DNA of 64,000 bases from JAAYCI01 sp964370445 (GTDB lineage Bacteria; Bacillota; Clostridia; Oscillospirales; Ruminococcaceae). The notes beneath the pieces were generated by a model. The model made no database searches. It had not been told where the DNA came from and saw nothing but the letters and a program-made list of their open reading frames with translations. Positions 33,553 through 42,772 of this stretch are shown here, piece by piece. Where the stretch lies: assembly GCA_964370445.1 (NCBI GenBank), contig CAYJJK010000002.1, forward strand, positions 1 to 64,000. Direction: 5' to 3'. Position 1 is the first letter of the stretch, and every line of letters begins with the position of its first letter. The translations under genes were made by a program, and so were the position numbers.

Positions 33553-34890
33553 CTAAAGCTTCATCGTGGCCAAAAGCCCCGTGTCGTAACTGCCGTCCAA
33601 AAAGGCAGGCTCCTCTAGAATATCAAGCAACACATCGCCCGTATTCGGCATTGGCTCAACACATAGTTCTGCCAACGCAGCGCGCATTTTTGCCACCGCA
33701 TTTTTACGGCTGTTCGCATGCACAATCAGCTTACCAAGCATTGAATCATAATAAGGCGGAACCATGCAACCTTCGTACAAAGCACTGTCAAAGCGCACGC
33801 CAGGGCCACCCGGCACATGCAGCGATTGCACACGCCCACTTTGCGGTAAAAAACCACGTCTTCCATCTTCCGCATTGATGCGACACTCAATGGAATGTCC
33901 ACGAAATTCCACATCTTTTTGTTGAATTTTAAGTGGTTTTCCTGCCGCCACACGAATTTGGCTCTTCACCAGATCAATGCCTGTCACTTCCTCGGTAACC
34001 GGGTGCTCCACCTGTAAGCGTGTGTTCATTTCCATAAAATAAAACTTACCATCGCGGTCTAACAAAAATTCCATTGTGCCAAGCCCTTGGTAACCCACGG
34101 CTTTTGCCGCTGCCAGTGCCGCTTTTACCATTTTTCCACGCACCGAGGACGACACAGCTGGGGACGGGCATTCCTCTAACAATTTCTGGTTTCCACGTTG
34201 CACACTGCACTCACGCTCGCCAAGACAAACAGCAGCTCCATATTGGTCGCACAGCAGCTGCATTTCCACATGCTTCACATGCAACAACATGCGTTCCATA
34301 TAGCACGCACCATCGCCAAATGCAGCATTTGCTTCTGCGGTTGCCGCTGCAAATGCCGCCGGAATTTCCTCTAGATTATCCACGCGGCGGATGCCTTTGC
34401 CACCGCCACCACTGCGCGCTTTAATTAAAACAGGCGTACCCATGCGTTTTGCATGCTTAAATGCCTCACGTGCACTCTCTAGCACCTCAGTGCCAGGGAT
34501 CACCGGCACGCCAGCCTTTTGCATGGTTTGGCGTGCACATTCTTTATCCCCTAATAGCTCAATTTGCTCGGCTGTAGGGCCAATAAACACCAGCCCCGCC
34601 TCTTTCACACGTTTTGCAAACAACGCATTTTCGCTCAAAAGACCATACCCAGGGTGTATAGCCTCAGCCCTAGTGGCAAGGGCAGCGCTGAGAATGGCCC
34701 CCATGTTAAGGTAACTTTCTTGCAGGCGTGCAGGGCCAATACACACAGCTTCATCAGCCAGTTGCACGTGCAAAGCCTCAGCATCTGCTTTGCTATACAC
34801 AGCCACGGTAGACACACCCAACTCGCGGCAGGCGCGGATGATACGCACAGCCACCTCACCGCGGTTTGCAATTAAAATTTTATGAAACAT
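33553..34890 (-). CDS. accC: Biotin carboxylase
   Basis: Predicted 445-residue subunit that carboxylates biotin on AccB with ATP and bicarbonate. Seen: MFHKILIANRGEVAVRIIRA, the ATP-grasp loop IKARSGGGGKGIR, the EMNTRLQVEHPVTEEVTGIDLV signature and IECRINAEDGRRGFLPQSG. Length is standard. AGGGGA precedes the start, 3 bases after the fabZ stop. Confidence 0.95.
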   Translation of the reverse strand: MFHKILIANRGEVAVRIIRACRELGVSTVAVYSKADAEALHVQLADEAVCIGPARLQESYLNMGAILSAALATRAEAIHPGYGLLSENALFAKRVKEAGLVFIGPTAEQIELLGDKECARQTMQKAGVPVIPGTEVLESAREAFKHAKRMGTPVLIKARSGGGGKGIRRVDNLEEIPAAFAAATAEANAAFGDGACYMERMLLHVKHVEMQLLCDQYGAAVCLGERECSVQRGNQKLLEECPSPAVSSSVRGKMVKAALAAAKAVGYQGLGTMEFLLDRDGKFYFMEMNTRLQVEHPVTEEVTGIDLVKSQIRVAAGKPLKIQQKDVEFRGHSIECRINAEDGRRGFLPQSGRVQSLHVPGGPGVRFDSALYEGCMVPPYYDSMLGKLIVHANSRKNAVAKMRAALAELCVEPMPNTGDVLLDILEEPAFLDGSYDTGLLATMKL

Positions 34891-34893
34891 CGT

Positions 34894-35322
34894 TTATTCC
34901 CCTATCAATGCAAAACTAAATTCTCCCTGCAAAGCCACCTTATCGCCCACGCGGCCCACTCCTTCGGCAAAGAAAAATGGCTCACGCACACGTGTCAGGC
35001 GGCAGGTACTCACCAACGTGTCGCCCACACGCACAGGCTGCTTAAAGCGCACTTTGTCCAGTTTTGTGAAAAATGGCGTTTTGGGGCTCTCCATCTGTTT
35101 TTCTGCCAAGAGTACACAGCAAGTTTGTGCCATCATTTCACACAAAATCACGCCCGGCACAACTGGGTTATCCGGAAAATGCCCCTGTAAAAAAAACTCG
35201 TCTCCACGAATAGTATAGCGTCCAAGTGCCGTACCATCTTCTTGCAATTCCACCTCATCCACCAAAAGCATTGGTGCACGGTGTGGTAAAATTTTCTCAA
35301 TTTCTTGTCTATTCATTGGCAT
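34894..35322 (-). CDS. fabZ: (3R)-hydroxyacyl-ACP dehydratase
   Basis: Predicted 142-residue hot-dog-fold dehydratase. Seen: ILPHRAPMLLVDEV (H of the active site) and FFLQGHFPDNPVVPGVILCEMMAQ (catalytic Glu region). The ATG at 35322 overlaps the accB stop (TAATG), so translation is probably coupled; an ATG six bases later is possible. Removes water from 3-hydroxyacyl-ACP in elongation. Confidence 0.93.
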   Translation of the reverse strand: MPMNRQEIEKILPHRAPMLLVDEVELQEDGTALGRYTIRGDEFFLQGHFPDNPVVPGVILCEMMAQTCCVLLAEKQMESPKTPFFTKLDKVRFKQPVRVGDTLVSTCRLTRVREPFFFAEGVGRVGDKVALQGEFSFALIGE

Positions 35323-35744
35323 TACCCAAGGCGGAAGAGCACTTGGCCAAACTCCACCAGCTCTTCGTTGCCCACACAAATTTCCAGCACAACACCGTCT
35401 TTTGGTGCCGTGAATTCGTTCATCACTTTCATGGCTTCAAGGATGCACAGAGTTTGCCCTTTTTTGACGTTCTGTCCTACTTTTACAAACGGTGCTTCAC
35501 CCGGTGCCGACGCAAGATAGGCCACACCCACAAGCGGACTTTCCAGCCCTTCACCCGCCGCCTCTACCTCTTGTGCTGCCACAGCCGGTGTTGTTTGTGC
35601 AACTTGTGCGGGTGCTACTGCTGCCGGCGCCACCGCAGCCGCCTTCGATAAATACACCCGTGCGTCTTTTTCTTCTACTTCAATTTCGGTTAAGCCATAT
35701 TCATTGAGCAATTCTGCCAATTCTTTGATGCGATTCGTATCCAT
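35322..35744 (-). CDS. accB: Biotin carboxyl carrier protein of acetyl-CoA carboxylase
   Basis: Predicted 140-residue BCCP. N-terminal helix (RIKELAELLNEYGLTEIEVEE), an Ala/Pro/Val-rich linker (about residues 35-65), then the biotinyl domain with ILEAMKVMNEFTAP; the Lys of EAMK is the biotinylation site. TTTGGAGGAT precedes the start. Works with AccC and AccDA encoded just downstream. Confidence 0.95.
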   Translation of the reverse strand: MDTNRIKELAELLNEYGLTEIEVEEKDARVYLSKAAAVAPAAVAPAQVAQTTPAVAAQEVEAAGEGLESPLVGVAYLASAPGEAPFVKVGQNVKKGQTLCILEAMKVMNEFTAPKDGVVLEICVGNEELVEFGQVLFRLG

Positions 35745-35816
35745 AAAATATCCTCCAAATTTCTTAAAAGGTAAAACCCTTAAAATCCCTTCCCTTCAAA
35801 CAAAGGTTACAAGATT

Positions 35817-37043
35817 TTACAGTTTGCGGAATGCAAGCACCGCATTGTGCCCACCAAAACCAAGCGAAGAAGAAAAAGCAACATCAAACGGGCGCTTTTC
35901 CGCTTTACCCGGGCAGTAAAACAAATCGCACTCGGGGTCTGCCTCTTGGTAAGAAATGGTAGGTGCTGCAACGCCGTCGCGCAAGGCCATGATGGCAGTG
36001 ATGGCCTCGGCAGCACCAGCTGCACCCAACATATGGCCTGTCATGCTTTTTGTGCTGGAAACTGCCACCGCTTTTGCATTCTCGCCAAAGGCTTTCCGAT
36101 ATCCCATGGTTTCGGTTTTATCATTCAACGGGGTGCTGGTTCCATGTGCATTCACATAGGTATTTTCATTCACAGATGTGATGTCACCCTCTTCCATTGC
36201 CTGCTTCACTGCGCGGTAAATTCCGTCAGCTTCAGGGTCGGGTGCTGTAAAATGATGTGCGTCACAGGTATTACCATACCCAACTACTTCTGCATAAATA
36301 TTCGCATTACGCTGTTTGGCGTGCTCATATTCTTCTAGCATCAACAGCGCTGCCCCCTCGCCCATCACAAAACCGTCTCGTCTTGCATCAAAGGGGATCG
36401 ATGCGGCATTTACATCGTTTGAAAAAGACAACGCTTGGCAAGCTGTAAATCCCTTGATGGCAAATGGGCACACAGCGGCCTCGCTACCACCGGCCAGCAC
36501 TGCATCACAATAACCATGTTTTATCGCGCGAAACGCTTCACCGATCGTGTTGCTAGATGTGGCGCATGCTGTCACCACTGGCAAAGACGGCCCCTTGATA
36601 TTGTGACGCATCGCCAAAACGCCTGCGCCCATATTGGCAATCATCATGGGGATCAAAAATGGAGAAAGTCGGCTTGCACCCTCGTTCATGCGTGTAACTT
36701 CACGCACTGTTGTGTGAATTCCACCTATACCGCTAGACACATACGTACCCACACGCTCGGGTGACACTGTGGCCAAAACGCCACTGTCGTGTACACATTC
36801 CTCTGCGGCTGCAATCAAATACTGGATAAATAAATCGTACTTTCGCGCATCTCCCTTTTCCATGTAGTTGGTGCCAACAAAGCCTTTAAGCTCAGCGGCC
36901 AATGTGGCCTTATACCCCGTTGTGTCAAAATAGCTAATGGGGGCAATCCCATTCATGCCATCCACTGCATTTTTCCAAAATTCTGATGCTGTTAGCCCCA
37001 GCGGCGTCACAGCTCCCATACCTGTCACTACAACACGTTTCAT
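35817..37043 (-). CDS. fabF: 3-oxoacyl-ACP synthase II
   Basis: Predicted 408-residue condensing enzyme. Catalytic Cys in VVTACATSSNTIGEA, His in VNAHGTSTPLNDKTET and His in STKSMTGHMLGAAG. AAGGAG lies 6 bases before the ATG at 37043; the longer start is not supported. Elongates acyl-ACP with malonyl-ACP. Confidence 0.95.
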   Translation of the reverse strand: MKRVVVTGMGAVTPLGLTASEFWKNAVDGMNGIAPISYFDTTGYKATLAAELKGFVGTNYMEKGDARKYDLFIQYLIAAAEECVHDSGVLATVSPERVGTYVSSGIGGIHTTVREVTRMNEGASRLSPFLIPMMIANMGAGVLAMRHNIKGPSLPVVTACATSSNTIGEAFRAIKHGYCDAVLAGGSEAAVCPFAIKGFTACQALSFSNDVNAASIPFDARRDGFVMGEGAALLMLEEYEHAKQRNANIYAEVVGYGNTCDAHHFTAPDPEADGIYRAVKQAMEEGDITSVNENTYVNAHGTSTPLNDKTETMGYRKAFGENAKAVAVSSTKSMTGHMLGAAGAAEAITAIMALRDGVAAPTISYQEADPECDLFYCPGKAEKRPFDVAFSSSLGFGGHNAVLAFRKL

Positions 37044-37082
37044 CTTACGCTCCTTCACAATATATCTTCCAAATCACTCGTA

Positions 37083-37826
37083 TCACATCGCCATACCGCC
37101 ATCCACACGCAGCACCTCACCCGTGATATAGGCCGCGCTATCCGAGGCCAAAAATACCACCAAGTCAGCCACTTCGCGTGGACTTCCGTAACGCTTTGCC
37201 GGAATGGCAGAAAGCATTGCTTCCTGTACTTTTTCGCTCAATTTACCGGTCATTTCCGTTTCGATAAACCCAGGTGCAATTGCATTGCAGGTCACCCCAC
37301 GTGCAGCAAGCTCTTTTGCTGTTGATTTTGTGAATCCAAACAAAGCAGCCTTTGCCGCTGCATAATTTGCCTGACCTGCATTACCAAATAGGCCTACAAC
37401 GCTAGAAATATTGATGATGCGCCCACTTCTTTGCCGCATGAAAGGCTGATAGACGGCTTTTGTGACATTGAAAGCCCCCTTCAAATTCACACGCAAAACC
37501 TCATCAAAATCTTCTTCACTCATTTTTAATAGCAAATTATCGCGCGTAATGCCCGCATTATTTACCACAATGTCCACACGGCCAAAATCATCTATAACCC
37601 GCTTCATCACATCGCTTACATCTTCTCCATTTCCAACATCACAACAATAGATTTCAGCTTTTCTTCCGTGCTCACGAACCGCGCTTAATGCCTCATTTGC
37701 TGCCTCGTGGTTGCCTGCATACAAAAGTGCCACATCCGCGCCGCATTCAGCAAGACGTTGCGCAATGGCACGTCCAATACCACGTGAGGCACCTGTCACC
37801 ACCGCCACTTTTCCGCTTACGTCCAT
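37083..37826 (-). CDS. fabG: 3-oxoacyl-ACP reductase
   Basis: Predicted 247-residue short-chain dehydrogenase. Seen: VAVVTGASRGIGRAIAQ (NADPH-binding Gly motif), NNAGITRDNLLLKM, ISSVVGLFGNAGQANYAAAKA (Ser-Tyr-Lys triad) and a C-terminal ITGEVLRVDGGMAM. GCGAGG lies 8 bases before the ATG at 37826; a GTG nine bases upstream is possible. Confidence 0.94.
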   Translation of the reverse strand: MDVSGKVAVVTGASRGIGRAIAQRLAECGADVALLYAGNHEAANEALSAVREHGRKAEIYCCDVGNGEDVSDVMKRVIDDFGRVDIVVNNAGITRDNLLLKMSEEDFDEVLRVNLKGAFNVTKAVYQPFMRQRSGRIINISSVVGLFGNAGQANYAAAKAALFGFTKSTAKELAARGVTCNAIAPGFIETEMTGKLSEKVQEAMLSAIPAKRYGSPREVADLVVFLASDSAAYITGEVLRVDGGMAM

Positions 37827-37841
37827 CCCAGTCACCTCGCC

Positions 37842-38849
37842 TTATCCGGCCAATTCAAAGCCGTTTTTAATTAATATTTTAATTGTATCTTCTAAAGTTT
37901 GCAAATCTTGCACAGAACACAAAGTAGCATCCTTACAAATTCGCTTAGCAAACCCACTTAGAGTACGCCCCGGACCCACTTCTACAAACACATTCTGTCC
38001 CGCATCGCATAAAGCGTGCATCGTTTGTGTCCAGCGTACAGGATTTTTCATTTGCGCAGCCAATGTTTGGCATGCATCTGCTTCATAAGGCCTTGCAGTA
38101 AGGTTTGCATATAGCGGTAAAGCCGGCATTTGTAAGTTGATTTCTTGCAAATACCCACCATAAGCCTCAGCAGCTTTTTCCATGTAAGGAGAGTGAAATG
38201 CTCCGGATACTGCAAGCACCTTGCCCAACCCTCCATTCGCTTTTACCAAATTTGCAAAATCTGCCAATTTATCAGCTGCTCCGGCCACCACCAACTGGCC
38301 GGGACAATTATAATTCACCGGATAAAACTCGGTGTTGTGTTCTTTCGAAAACTCATCACAAAGATGCTCTACCACATCATCTTGCAGTTTTAACACAGCA
38401 CACATGCCCCCAGCACCGCCGGCACCTCCAAACTCAGCCATATGTTCAGCACGTTTGCACACTGCCATAAAAGCTGCTTCAAATCCGTTCTTTTTAAAAT
38501 CAGTTTCACCGCTACAATAGGCTTTTTCACCCGGCTCACGAAAGCTTCCACCAAAGGCCAGTGCCGCCATCTCTCCAAGTGAAAACCCTGCAAGCGCTGT
38601 AGGGCGAGCGCCGCGCTCATACAGCGCACATGCTGCAGCCAAATCCACGGCAAAAACACAGGGCTGTGTCACCTTAGTTTGTGCCAAAACTTCACCAGAG
38701 GCCTCAAAACAATCCGACAATGTTCCAGCGCGAAGACGCTCGGCCATGTCCAAAACCCGTGCCGCCTCACCACCAAGCGCATACAACTCTCGCCCCATAC
38801 CGGTATACTGTGCACCTTGACCAGCAAATAAAAAAGTCATTTTTTTCAT
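37842..38849 (-). CDS. fabD: Malonyl-CoA:ACP transacylase
   Basis: Predicted 335-residue transacylase. Seen: FLFAGQGAQYTGMGREL, the GFSLGEMAALAFG serine motif (GxSxG), the AFHSPYM His block and VEVGPGRTLSGFAKRI. GGAGG lies 5 bases before the ATG at 38849. A Gly/Ala-rich loop (EFGGAGGAGGMCAV) follows an unusually Cys-containing segment after the active serine. The first gene downstream of an 830-base gap in the operon. Confidence 0.93.
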   Translation of the reverse strand: MKKMTFLFAGQGAQYTGMGRELYALGGEAARVLDMAERLRAGTLSDCFEASGEVLAQTKVTQPCVFAVDLAAACALYERGARPTALAGFSLGEMAALAFGGSFREPGEKAYCSGETDFKKNGFEAAFMAVCKRAEHMAEFGGAGGAGGMCAVLKLQDDVVEHLCDEFSKEHNTEFYPVNYNCPGQLVVAGAADKLADFANLVKANGGLGKVLAVSGAFHSPYMEKAAEAYGGYLQEINLQMPALPLYANLTARPYEADACQTLAAQMKNPVRWTQTMHALCDAGQNVFVEVGPGRTLSGFAKRICKDATLCSVQDLQTLEDTIKILIKNGFELAG

Positions 38850-38876
38850 CATATCCTCCAAACCAAACCTTGGCAT

Positions 38877-39704
38877 AGCAACCTTGTTTTAATCCAAAGC
38901 TGTGTAAAAACTCCTCATATACAAAAGTACCCACTCACTATACCGGGCACAGCTAGCGGTACAGATTTTCAATCCGGAAGCCCTCTTTACATTTTAACTC
39001 ACAACACTGCCACACAAAGCAACGCTCACCTCAGCCATATCCTGATACCGTTTAAAGGCTCTCATCGCACGCACCATGCTCAAGAACGTTCGTTTTCTGT
39101 ATATATTGTACATATTTCAACAATCCGTTGAGATATGTACGCCCTCTTTTAACTCTCAGTTCTTTCAATATCGCCGATGCGACCAAGCCCAAATGCCCAA
39201 CCACAAGGTTCAATCTCCTAAAAAATCCATTTACACCCTGCTAGCGGCCAACCTATGGAAGTATTGCGATACAAAATCTGCTTTAGCAACAAAAAACGGA
39301 CAAAGCCTGCTCTGCCATAGACTTTTGACTGCTTTTATCACAGCTTACAACGGGCCAAAGCTCCCTATTCTTTGAAAACAATTATTTACAATTAGTAATA
39401 TTATCTATAAATATCTCTTATTGTACATGTATTTACCAAGCTATTTTTACGAAAAAATGGCCTCAATCACCTTAAAAGGATGCCCATTTCTTCGGATTCT
39501 CTCATTTTGATGCTCCACTATAAAATATCTCAAATTTTGATGTAAAGCAAAATAACTTCACATATTTTTAAAACACATGTATGTCATTTTTCGTTGTAAT
39601 GAAAATCATTATGCATATTCCCATGAAATACTTGCGTGATTTTGAAGCATATAACATCCTCAAAACCACGCAAATTATCTTCAATTTTGGCAAACTCTAT
39701 GTTT
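38877..39704. other. 830-base gap in the fatty-acid operon, no gene recognised
   Basis: The genes before and after are co-directional and normally adjacent. The segment is AT-rich, with only short unsupported frames. One imperfect hairpin (CGTG-TTTTGA / TCAAAA-CACG, 39635-39670) follows the fabK stop. No promoter with good spacing and no FabT-type palindrome was seen. It may be a decayed gene, an insertion remnant or a long untranslated region. Confidence 0.5.
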
Positions 39705-40652
39705 CTAACGCACCCATTGTCCAGCCGATTTTAAAATCTCTTCGGCCTGTTGGCATACGCCGTGCACAATCTCACTCGCCGTACACGTTTCACACAGCAT
39801 GCCGGCCACCTGGCCTGCCAGAAAACTTCCAGTTTTTTCATCGCCCTCAATAGCGGCACGATAAAGGCTACCTCCGCCAAAAGCTTCCAGTTCTGCATCG
39901 GTGACGGACGAATCGTATTCTTTTTTCAAAAAATCTCGCATAAAGGCATTTCTAATACCACGCACAGGGTGCCCTAAACGACGGCCAGTTGCCATAGTGT
40001 CGATATCTTTGGCCTTCAGCACACGCTGTTTATAGTTCGTGTGCACATTGCACTCTTCAGCAAGTAAGAAACGTGTACCCATTTGCACACCACAAGCACC
40101 CAGCATCATAGCTGCTGCCATACCTCGGCCATCTCCAATTCCACCTGCGGCCACCACAGGGATTTCTACAACATCACACACCTGCGGCACCAAAGTCATG
40201 GTGGTCATCTCGCCGATGTGTCCACCACTTTCTCCGCCTTCAGCAATCACAGCATCCGCACCACTACGTTCCATTTTGCGCGCATGCGCCACACTGGCAA
40301 TTACCGGAATCACAACGATTCCTGCATTTTTCCATTCTTCGATATATTTCCCGGGGTTGCCCGCGCCCGTGGTTACTACAGGTACTTTTTCCTCCACCAC
40401 CAGCTTTGCCACCTCGGCAGCAAATGGGCTCATCAGCATGATATTCACACCAAAAGGTTTGTCTGTCAAACTTTTACACTTTTGAATTTCAGCACGCACC
40501 ACATCCACATTAGCATTCATGGCGGCAATAATGCCAAGCCCACCAGCATTTGAGGTAGCTGCAGCCAAATCTGCATCAGCAATCCACGCCATACCGCCTT
40601 GCAAAACCGGATATTGTATCCCTAAAATTTCACACAGTTGAGATTTTAGCAT
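39705..40652 (-). CDS. fabK: Enoyl-ACP reductase II
   Basis: Predicted 315-residue FMN-dependent enoyl-ACP reductase of the nitronate monooxygenase-like fold. Seen: YPVLQGGMAWIADADLAAATSNAGGLGIIAA, PFGVNIML, VVTTGAGNPGKYI, AVIAEGGESGGHIGEMTT and PVVAAGGIGDGRGMAAAMMLGACGVQMGTRFL, which match FabK closely. AGGAGG precedes the start. Typical for Firmicutes that lack FabI. Confidence 0.93.
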   Translation of the reverse strand: MLKSQLCEILGIQYPVLQGGMAWIADADLAAATSNAGGLGIIAAMNANVDVVRAEIQKCKSLTDKPFGVNIMLMSPFAAEVAKLVVEEKVPVVTTGAGNPGKYIEEWKNAGIVVIPVIASVAHARKMERSGADAVIAEGGESGGHIGEMTTMTLVPQVCDVVEIPVVAAGGIGDGRGMAAAMMLGACGVQMGTRFLLAEECNVHTNYKQRVLKAKDIDTMATGRRLGHPVRGIRNAFMRDFLKKEYDSSVTDAELEAFGGGSLYRAAIEGDEKTGSFLAGQVAGMLCETCTASEIVHGVCQQAEEILKSAGQWVR

Positions 40653-40661
40653 GCCTGCCTC

Positions 40662-40886
40662 CTATACATTCTTCTCATCAATCAACTTCACAAGGTCGCC
40701 CACTGTGCGAATATCCTCGCTGATTTCCACTTCTACACCAAAAGCATCTTCACATGCCATCGCCATATCCACAAGATCTAAACTGTCTAGCTCTAAGGCC
40801 TCAAACGTGGTTTCCATTGTCAAGCTTCCAGCTTCCATCTCTTTGTACTCGCTCATAATTGTCTCTACTTTTTTCAGTGTTTCCAT
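40662..40886 (-). CDS. acpP: Acyl carrier protein
   Basis: Predicted 74-residue ACP. The DSL motif in LELDSLDLVDMAMACEDAFGVEV holds the phosphopantetheine serine. Acidic and helical as expected. AAAAGGAGACC precedes the start. Lies between fabH and fabK. Confidence 0.95.
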   Translation of the reverse strand: METLKKVETIMSEYKEMEAGSLTMETTFEALELDSLDLVDMAMACEDAFGVEVEISEDIRTVGDLVKLIDEKNV

Positions 40887-41013
40887 TCGTCTGGTCTCCT
40901 TTTATTCGCTTTTATTTATAATGTATGTCAAGCTCCAATGGAGCAAAAACCATTTTTTCAAAAATGACATATTTTTTTGTTTTTAAGCACTCAATGCTGT
41001 GATAACATCCCAT

Positions 41014-41985
41014 TTAGTCTTTTGTCCAGCGTAAAAGGACTGTACCATAAGCTAAACCGCCCCCAAATGCGCTAAACAGCAACCGATCTCCTTTTTTAAA
41101 ACGCTTTGCCTTATTGCATTGGTCAAGCAACACTGGCACACTAGCCGCCGACATATTGCCAACCTCATGGATATTAACACAAAAACGCTCTGCCGGAACT
41201 TTCAGTTTTTTGATTGCTGCATCAATAATTCTTAGGTTTGCTTGATGCAGCAAAATATGGTCAATATCCTCCTTGGCTATCCCTGTTTCTGTCAATGCCG
41301 CCTCAATACCGTCACAAACAGCACCCACTGCAAATTTATACACATCTCTGCCATCCATATGAATAAAATTCACACTTCGCTGTTTGCGGTTTGCTGCCAA
41401 ATGTGGCGGTAAATTTCCGTTTGGCATAGGAACATAAAGAGCGGTTTCATTGGGCAAAGTATTTAATTTCAAATATTCCAGCGCGTCACCGGCGCCTAGC
41501 ACTACGGCACCTGCTCCATCTCCAAACAAAACACAAGTGCTACGGTCTTGCCAATCTGCAAGGCGGCTCATTCCCTCAGCCCCTATAAGCAAAACACGCT
41601 TTGCCCCACGAGCCAAAATGCCTGCAACCATATCGAGCCCAAAAACAAACCCTGTGCATGCCCCAGAAATATCCAAAGCCGGGCATTTAGCCTCCAGCTC
41701 GCGGTGCACAAGGCTTGCAACCGAAGGCGTAATATATTCACCACCTAAGGTAGCACATAAAATATAATCCAGCTCACTTGCAAGCACACCCGCATCCAAA
41801 AGTGCAGCTTTTGCCGCCTCTATCGCCATTTCATGCACCAGTTCTTCATTCATAAGATGACGCTTTTTTATCCCTGTGCGTGTCTCAATCCATTCATCAC
41901 TTGTGTCAAGAAACTGTGATAAATCGTTATTATCTATTGTTAACGGTGGCAGTGAACTGCCCGTGCCCAAAATTTCTAAACTCAT
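41014..41985 (-). CDS. fabH: 3-oxoacyl-ACP synthase III
   Basis: Predicted 323-residue initiating condensing enzyme. Seen: LDTSDEWIETRTGIKKRH, ALDISGACTGFVFGLDM (catalytic Cys), HILLHQANLRIIDA (His) and the N-terminal NMSAASVP block with the Asn. The start at 41985 follows GGAGAG and overlaps the fabT stop (ATGA). Uses acetyl-CoA or a branched primer. Confidence 0.95.
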   Translation of the reverse strand: MSLEILGTGSSLPPLTIDNNDLSQFLDTSDEWIETRTGIKKRHLMNEELVHEMAIEAAKAALLDAGVLASELDYILCATLGGEYITPSVASLVHRELEAKCPALDISGACTGFVFGLDMVAGILARGAKRVLLIGAEGMSRLADWQDRSTCVLFGDGAGAVVLGAGDALEYLKLNTLPNETALYVPMPNGNLPPHLAANRKQRSVNFIHMDGRDVYKFAVGAVCDGIEAALTETGIAKEDIDHILLHQANLRIIDAAIKKLKVPAERFCVNIHEVGNMSAASVPVLLDQCNKAKRFKKGDRLLFSAFGGGLAYGTVLLRWTKD

Positions 41986-42485
41986 GCTCTCTCCTGAAAA
42001 ACACTGCGTTGTGGTTTTGAATAGTAGTCGATATTGTGTTCTAAAAACAGTTCTAATTTGCCCACACACTTGAGCAACACGCGTTTTTCGTCCTGCGAAA
42101 GGCCACCGGCAACAGCGCGTATCAAACTGCGATGAAAATATTGCCGGGCTCGCTCAGCCCTTCGACCTGCACGTGTAAAGCAAACCAGCACAATGCGTGC
42201 ATCCTTGGCCACTTTGCTCTTTTTTACATACCCTTTCGCCTGCAGTTTGTTAACGGCAGCCGTCACCGAAGGCAAGCTGATTTCCATGTAATCCGACAAT
42301 TCACTAACGCTAGCACCCTCGGCCCCTGTATCAGCAGAAACTGCTGCAACTGCCTCCAATAAATACAGCTCTGCGGCCGACAAACGGCTCAATTTGCCAC
42401 TTTGTGCCAAAGTGCGTTCTAGCTTGCCCAAGGCATGGTAACTGTTCAAAAATACACGGCTAAGCTGCTGCTCAAAAACGTCCAC
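41982..42485 (-). CDS. fabT: MarR-family regulator of fatty-acid synthesis (FabT-like)
   Basis: Predicted 167-residue winged-helix regulator. Seen: LSRLSAAELYLLEAV, ASVSELSDYMEISLPSVTAAVNKLQAKGYVKKSKVAKDARIVLVCFT (HTH and wing). The GTG at 42485 has AGGAGG seven bases upstream. First gene of the fab operon and coupled to fabH, as in streptococci and lactococci where FabT represses the operon with acyl-ACP as co-repressor. A 31-bp palindrome overlaps its promoter and suggests autoregulation. Confidence 0.85.
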   Translation of the reverse strand: MDVFEQQLSRVFLNSYHALGKLERTLAQSGKLSRLSAAELYLLEAVAAVSADTGAEGASVSELSDYMEISLPSVTAAVNKLQAKGYVKKSKVAKDARIVLVCFTRAGRRAERARQYFHRSLIRAVAGGLSQDEKRVLLKCVGKLELFLEHNIDYYSKPQRSVFQERA

Positions 42486-42529
42486 GGGCAAACCTCCTTC
42501 ACAAATCTATGACAAAATTTCAGCACGAA

Positions 42530-42587
42530 GTATTAATTAGTTAGACTAACTAATTAATACTATAGTCACTCTATCACACTTTGTCAA
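42530..42587 (-). promoter_or_regulatory. fab operon promoter with perfect 31-bp palindromic operator
   Basis: Minus strand TTGACA (42587-42582), 17-base spacer, TATAGT (42564-42559). The palindrome at 42530-42560 has arms GTATTAATTAGTTAG and CTAACTAATTAATAC around one central base, and covers the end of the -10 and the transcription start. It is the probable FabT site, which would autoregulate the operon. Confidence 0.8.
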
Positions 42588-42680
42588 GTAAAAGAAGCAA
42601 ATCCCCCTAAAACTCCTCCAATTTATGTTAAACTATGAACAGGGAAAGACACGTATTATTTAGTTTTAAGTGCAAGACTG

Positions 42681-42714
42681 CGGGGCACAGCGTGAAATTC
42701 CACACCGTGCCCCG
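42681..42714 (-). terminator. Terminator-like hairpin after the major capsid gene
   Basis: Arms CGGGGCAC and GTGCCCCG, loop of about 18 bases. There is no long T tract, so it is weaker than the others. It separates the capsid locus from the fab operon promoter. Confidence 0.5.
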
Positions 42715-42772
42715 AGCACCTTACGTATTATGCCCTGGCATAGACGTTTTTACGCATACATAACCGTATTTT

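Noticed and set aside
39076..39375. 99-residue open frame in the fab operon gap
   Set aside because: No ribosome site, atypical composition, opposite to the operon.
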